Source: Cavenderia fasciculata | Taxonomy: Eukaryota > Evosea > Eumycetozoa > Acytosteliales > Cavenderiaceae | Length of the DNA stretch: 64,000 bases | Direction of reading: 5' to 3' | Assembly (NCBI RefSeq): GCF_000203815.1 | Contig: NW_004457624.1 | Location: 124,001 to 188,000 of the forward strand | Shown: piece by piece, positions 60,301-64,000 of the stretch | Layout: every line of letters begins with the position of its first letter | How positions within the stretch are numbered: position 1 is the stretch's first letter | Notes under the pieces: model-generated | Seen by the model: the letters and a program-made list of their open reading frames with translations, nothing else | Told to the model about the DNA's origin: nothing | Database searches by the model: none | Made by a program: the position numbers and the translations under genes

Positions 60301-62492
60301 ATTGTTTGACAGTACTACTGTCCTTTTCAATCATTAAGGAATTGAAGTGAACATTTTCAATATTAGAATCGAATTTTTTTTCTTGACTATAATTATTATT
60401 ATTATTTGATGAGCTGATAGTTGGGTTTTCATGTTTCATCGCTTCGTCAATTTGGATAAAAGTAGTTTCAACCACATTCACTTGAACTTGTTGTTGTTGT
60501 TGTTGTTGTTGTTCTTGGATAACAGTATTAGGATTGATCAGTTCTTTAGTGACTTGACTTGGCTTGACATTTTCAAGATGAATATCCGATTTAACAGACT
60601 CACTTGATAATTTGTCAATTTGACAAGGTATGGTTGTTTCACTATGGTTGATAGTGTGAATATTATTGTTGTTGGTATCATTTAAACTATTATCAATGTA
60701 GTTGTTGTTGTTGTTGTTGTTGTTGTTGTTGGTTGTTCCATCAATCAAAGGAATGGTTGTGGGGGTGGTGGTGGTGGTGGTAATATTTGATTCACCTTGT
60801 CTAATTGAAGTTAAGGCTTTGGTTGATTCTTCTACTTCTACTTCTCCTCCTTGCTCCTCGACTATAGTTGTAGACGATACAACAACTACAGACGATTCAA
60901 TTGTAGTAGTAGTAGTAGTAATTTCTTCAATCTCTTTTGCAATGACCTCATTTGAGATTGATAGTTGAGTTGATTGATCTTGATTGATAACCTTTTCCGG
61001 TAAAGATGAGATCAATGATGATGATGAATCATCTTTCTTTTCTTTAGGTACCTCTTTGAGAGGTTGTGAGGAGCCAGTACTATTAGTTGAATTATTATTA
61101 TTATTATTATTTACACTTGAACTATGGTTGGAGATAGTTTCATCAGTAGAAGAAGTTGTGGTGGTGTTGGTGGTGTTAGAGTTAGTGACGGTAGTATTGG
61201 TATTGGTATTGACAATGACAGTAGCTGTCATTTCCAAAGAGGATTCAGATGGTGTTGAAGGTGTTGGTGTAGTTGGTTGTGGTTGAGATTGCGGTTGAGA
61301 TTGTAATGGTCTCTGAGCAGCAGGTTTCTTCTTCTTTCTTCTCATCATTTTAAGTGGAGGTGGTAATGGGATATCTTCCAATGTTGCATAATTGGAATTA
61401 TTATTATTGGTATCATCGGTAGAAGATGAGGATGAGGATGATGAAGAAGAAGAAGAAGAAGAAGTAGAAGTTGATTGATTATTATTATTATTATTATTAT
61501 TACCAACACTCATAATATTGAATACAGTTGTACCTTCTTGAGGTGAAGATGATGAGGTACTTGATGATGATGAAGAAGAAGAAGAGGATGAAGATGAAGT
61601 ATTTGATGATGAAGACGGTCTAATTCTATCATGATTGAATAAAGTGATACATAATTTATGTTTTAGACCATGACATCTACCACCTTGAATTGATAGAGCC
61701 AATAGACAATAGATAACCTTTTTAAGATTCTTTCTCTCATATAGATCAGTTGGTAAAAAGAGATAATCTGATTTGACACCCAACTCTAAACATGCACACA
61801 AGAAGAAGTTTATATTCTCTAGTCTCATAAAAGGTGGTGAATTCTTTTTGTGAATTCTCTTGATGATACCTGGTTTTATCAAATTTGCTAGTTTACATAA
61901 CCATTGCTAAAAGGATGAGTTGGTTATTAATATACATATTTTTAGAGAGATATTTGATACATACACCATCCATTAAAGCTTGGAATAAATCTTCTTCTTC
62001 AAAAGGTTGTTCAAAACATTCTTCAAGCCAACCTCTAACTTCTTCTCGATTATACAAGAATGCATAATCATCCCATGCCTGTCTCTTTGCAGTCAATCTA
62101 TTCGTATTTACTTTTGGTCTAAATATAATTATATCTTCTTCTTCTTCTTCTACTTTACTAGTGTCATTATTACTACTACTATTATTATTATTATTTAATA
62201 ATGATGATAATTCAGGTGCTGATTGTTGCTGTTGATATATTGGTACAACTTTGTTTGATGGTGATTGAGATGGAGAAGGTTGTGATGATGGTTGTTTGTT
62301 CAAATGTTTAGTTAGATCAGTTTCAGAGTTTTGTTTGAGTACAACCTTGGTGACCATTGCAGTTGGTGGTGCCTCGGGTGGGAATTCCGAAAGACTCATC
62401 ATTGATCGATCATTCCTCATTCTTTCAAAGAAGCCAATCGGTGTAGCTGGCAGTGATGAGTCTTTAACTATTGCATCTGGTATTCTTGACAT
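57335..62492 (-). CDS. CH + GAS2 domain cytoskeletal linker protein
   Basis: Two exons, 62492-61965 and 61906-57335, 1699 aa; GTATGT donor and TTTTAG acceptor join in frame. A calponin-homology domain spans about 145-255 (REEVRGWLEECFEQPF, LFQALMDGV, ANLIKPGIIKRI, FLCACLELGV, LKKVIYCLLALS). A very long Ser/Thr/Asn/Gln-rich linker of about 1100 residues follows, with acidic stretches. Near 1395-1460 lies a GAS2-related domain: NKYKWGDTIVNMRCV and VRVGGGWMTLKDFLIRYN. The tail is basic, Pro/Ser/Thr-rich with TPTKS repeats. CH domains bind actin (or microtubules) and GAS2 domains bind microtubules, so it likely links the two networks, as GAS2-like proteins do in animals. A single CH domain makes actin binding uncertain. 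Confidence 0.88.
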
Positions 62493-62624
62493 TCTCTCTC
62501 TCTATATATATATCTCTATCTTCTAACTAAATATAATACAACAACTAGTATAGTATAGTATAGAATAGAGCTGATTAATAATTAATGTATCATTACTAAA
62601 CTTTTGTTTCAAATACAAACATTG

Positions 62625-62715
<91 letters not shown>

Positions 62716-63036
62716 GTTGATTATCAACAACGTTTATTCATCTTTATCAATAATGATAATGAGTGAATGATGATAGGTAGATAAGATGATAGGGACGGAG
62801 CAAACGATTATTGTTGTTTGACGGCAAAACCAAGCAACACACGACACCTCACTCTTTTCGGGACTACAGATAAAAGATTTGATTGGTTTGATTGGTTGAT
62901 TGATGAATGGGTGATATATTTAACAATACAATTTAGTTTATTTTAAGTTATAATTTGGTGGGGGGTGGAACTTCAAACCGTTGTTGTTATCTTTTTGATT
63001 TTACAAGTACAATAATAATAATATTATTATTTTGGT
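62493..63036. promoter_or_regulatory. Upstream region of the CH-GAS2 gene
   Basis: About 540 bp between the CH-GAS2 start and the choline-transporter-like stop. Contains the TGAT repeat, a short GTATA run near 62545-62560 and a G-rich patch (GGTGGGGGGTGG) near 62958. Confidence 0.5.
62625..62714. repeat. TGAT tetranucleotide repeat
   Basis: About 22 perfect units, 130 bp upstream of the CH-GAS2 start codon; TGAT repeats also occur in shorter form at several introns in the window (for example near 17398). Confidence 0.95.
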
Positions 63037-64000
63037 TTAACAACATGAACCAGTATATCCACCATCAACAAATTTCTTTAATCGTTTGGACATGAAATAG
63101 GGACGTTCAGCAGATCCATCATTCTTGCTACTATCTTCACAGAAACATAATAACATTGTATCAATTGTCATATCATATACTGACATGAATCCAGTTGCAA
63201 TTGCATATGCAATTACTCCAATTAACTAGATATTATAAACAAACAAAAATAGAATTAAGAATTAGAATTAATTTTAATTTTCTCTTTTCTCTATTTTCTA
63301 TTTTCTCTATTTTCTCTATTTTCTATTTTCTCTATTTTCTCTATTACTTACAATAACAGGAATAACATAAAAGGTTAAATCATCAACACGTTGAAGAGCA
63401 TAGAATGCAATACCAACAGTCATGACAGTGATTAATACACGACCAAGGAACAAGAGGAATCCAGATATCATATTGACGGCGGCGACTCTTAGGACGTTTG
63501 ATAGAATCAATTCAAAACCACGTTTGGCACCTTTACAGAATGAGTAACCATAGATTGATATCATAATATAGGCATTCTTGTCTAGGAATTTAATGAATTT
63601 TTCAAAACACCAAAATAGACATTGAAGACACTTTACAATGAATCGAGCCAAAAATGCTTCCTTGCCCTTGAACTTTTTCTCTACATATTGCAAAACGTAT
63701 CGGATGAATTTGATAATGGCCAAGATCAGCGAACCCAAAGCCAACGATCCCAAATGATAACGGAGTACACGTCCAAATGACTTCCAAACTGGGAAATAGG
63801 GTGTATCCTTTTTATCCATCACCCAATACCAAAGAGCTATCGATCCTGCAATAGTACATTGATTCACTGCCAAAATAAAAGTAATCGTCCACAATAAACC
63901 AAAAAAGTGATAGATTTGCATATATCTAATGGTATCATTTGCAATATATCCCAAAAATACTCCATTTTCATCATATTCTGGTGTTCCTGCTGTTCCCAAG
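63037..64000 (-). CDS. Choline-transporter-like (CTL/SLC44) protein, 5' end beyond window
   Basis: Exons 64000-63352 (open at the right edge) and 63225-63037; GTAAGT donor and ATCTAG acceptor in phase 0. The visible 279 residues are the C-terminal half of an SLC44 protein: helices in IYHFFGLLWTITFILAVNQ, the block FGRVLRYHLGSLALGSLIL, KNAYIMISIYGYSFCKGAKR, and after the intron GVIAYAIATGFMSVYDMTID then FCEDSSKNDGSAERPYFMSK. These are strong family signatures. SLC44 proteins are polytopic membrane proteins linked to choline or ethanolamine transport. The intron carries repeated CTATTTTCT units. Confidence 0.92.
63280..63346. repeat. TTTTCTCTA-type repeat in an intron
   Basis: Seven or so units of a 9-10 bp TTTTCTCTA/TTTTCTA repeat directly next to the donor site of the choline-transporter-like gene; in the minus direction it is A/G-rich. 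Confidence 0.8.

Overview
The window looks like nuclear DNA of a social amoeba (Dictyostelia). The evidence is AT-rich spacers full of TAT/ATT repeats, proteins loaded with Asn, Gln, Ser/Thr and Asp runs, many short AT-rich GT..AG introns, very tight gene spacing, and families typical of dictyostelids (FNIP-like repeats, ankyrin arrays, many RhoGAPs, a tiny two-exon hssA-like gene). The GC content of exons is higher than I would expect of D. discoideum itself, so a group 1 or 2 genus such as Cavenderia or Heterostelium is plausible, but I cannot name the species. Gene models below are my own splice joins; total coding lengths were checked for divisibility by three wherever exact exons are given.

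Layout. 1-1197: 3' part of a low-complexity gene running off the left edge. 2220-5995: kelch-RhoGAP. 6069-10313: two-pore cation channel (TPC). 10379-15801: an odd accessory island with a multi-exon gene carrying three serine-recombinase-like modules, a diverged partial copy beside it, a degenerate 60-85 bp tandem repeat, and a recent duplication that also copied the first exon of the TPC gene. 15892-16869: RACK1. 17340-19903: BAR-like/RhoGAP. 20024-21012: unknown protein with YQD repeats. 21148-22419: tail-anchored low-complexity protein. 22612-24589: ERO1. 24987-25187: tiny hssA-like gene. 25398-27632: ankyrin protein. 27844-28489: HIT/HINT protein. 28986-29882: pantothenate synthetase. 29953-35050: two FNIP-like LRR proteins. 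35501-35878: small secreted six-cysteine protein. 36481-37802: very divergent mitochondrial-carrier-like protein. 37954-38623: unknown. 39133-55648: giant (about 5221 aa) RNF213/mysterin-like AAA+ protein. 56009-57312: serine racemase. 57335-62492: CH + GAS2 domain cytoskeletal protein. 63037-64000: choline-transporter-like protein, 5' partial.

Most genes are housekeeping or signalling and not co-operating as an operon would; functional themes are Rho/actin/microtubule control (two RhoGAPs, CH-GAS2), ER redox folding (ERO1) and calcium (TPC). The two most unusual items are (i) the serine-recombinase-like gene island at 10.3-15.8 kb, with resolvase motifs (an Arg-x-Ser strand followed by a D/E-R-x-x-R helix) repeated along one spliced gene, and (ii) the RNF213-like giant, in which I find no RING or RZ finger and instead a C-terminal region with two CxxC pairs that resembles a catalytically dead ubiquitin-specific-protease fold.
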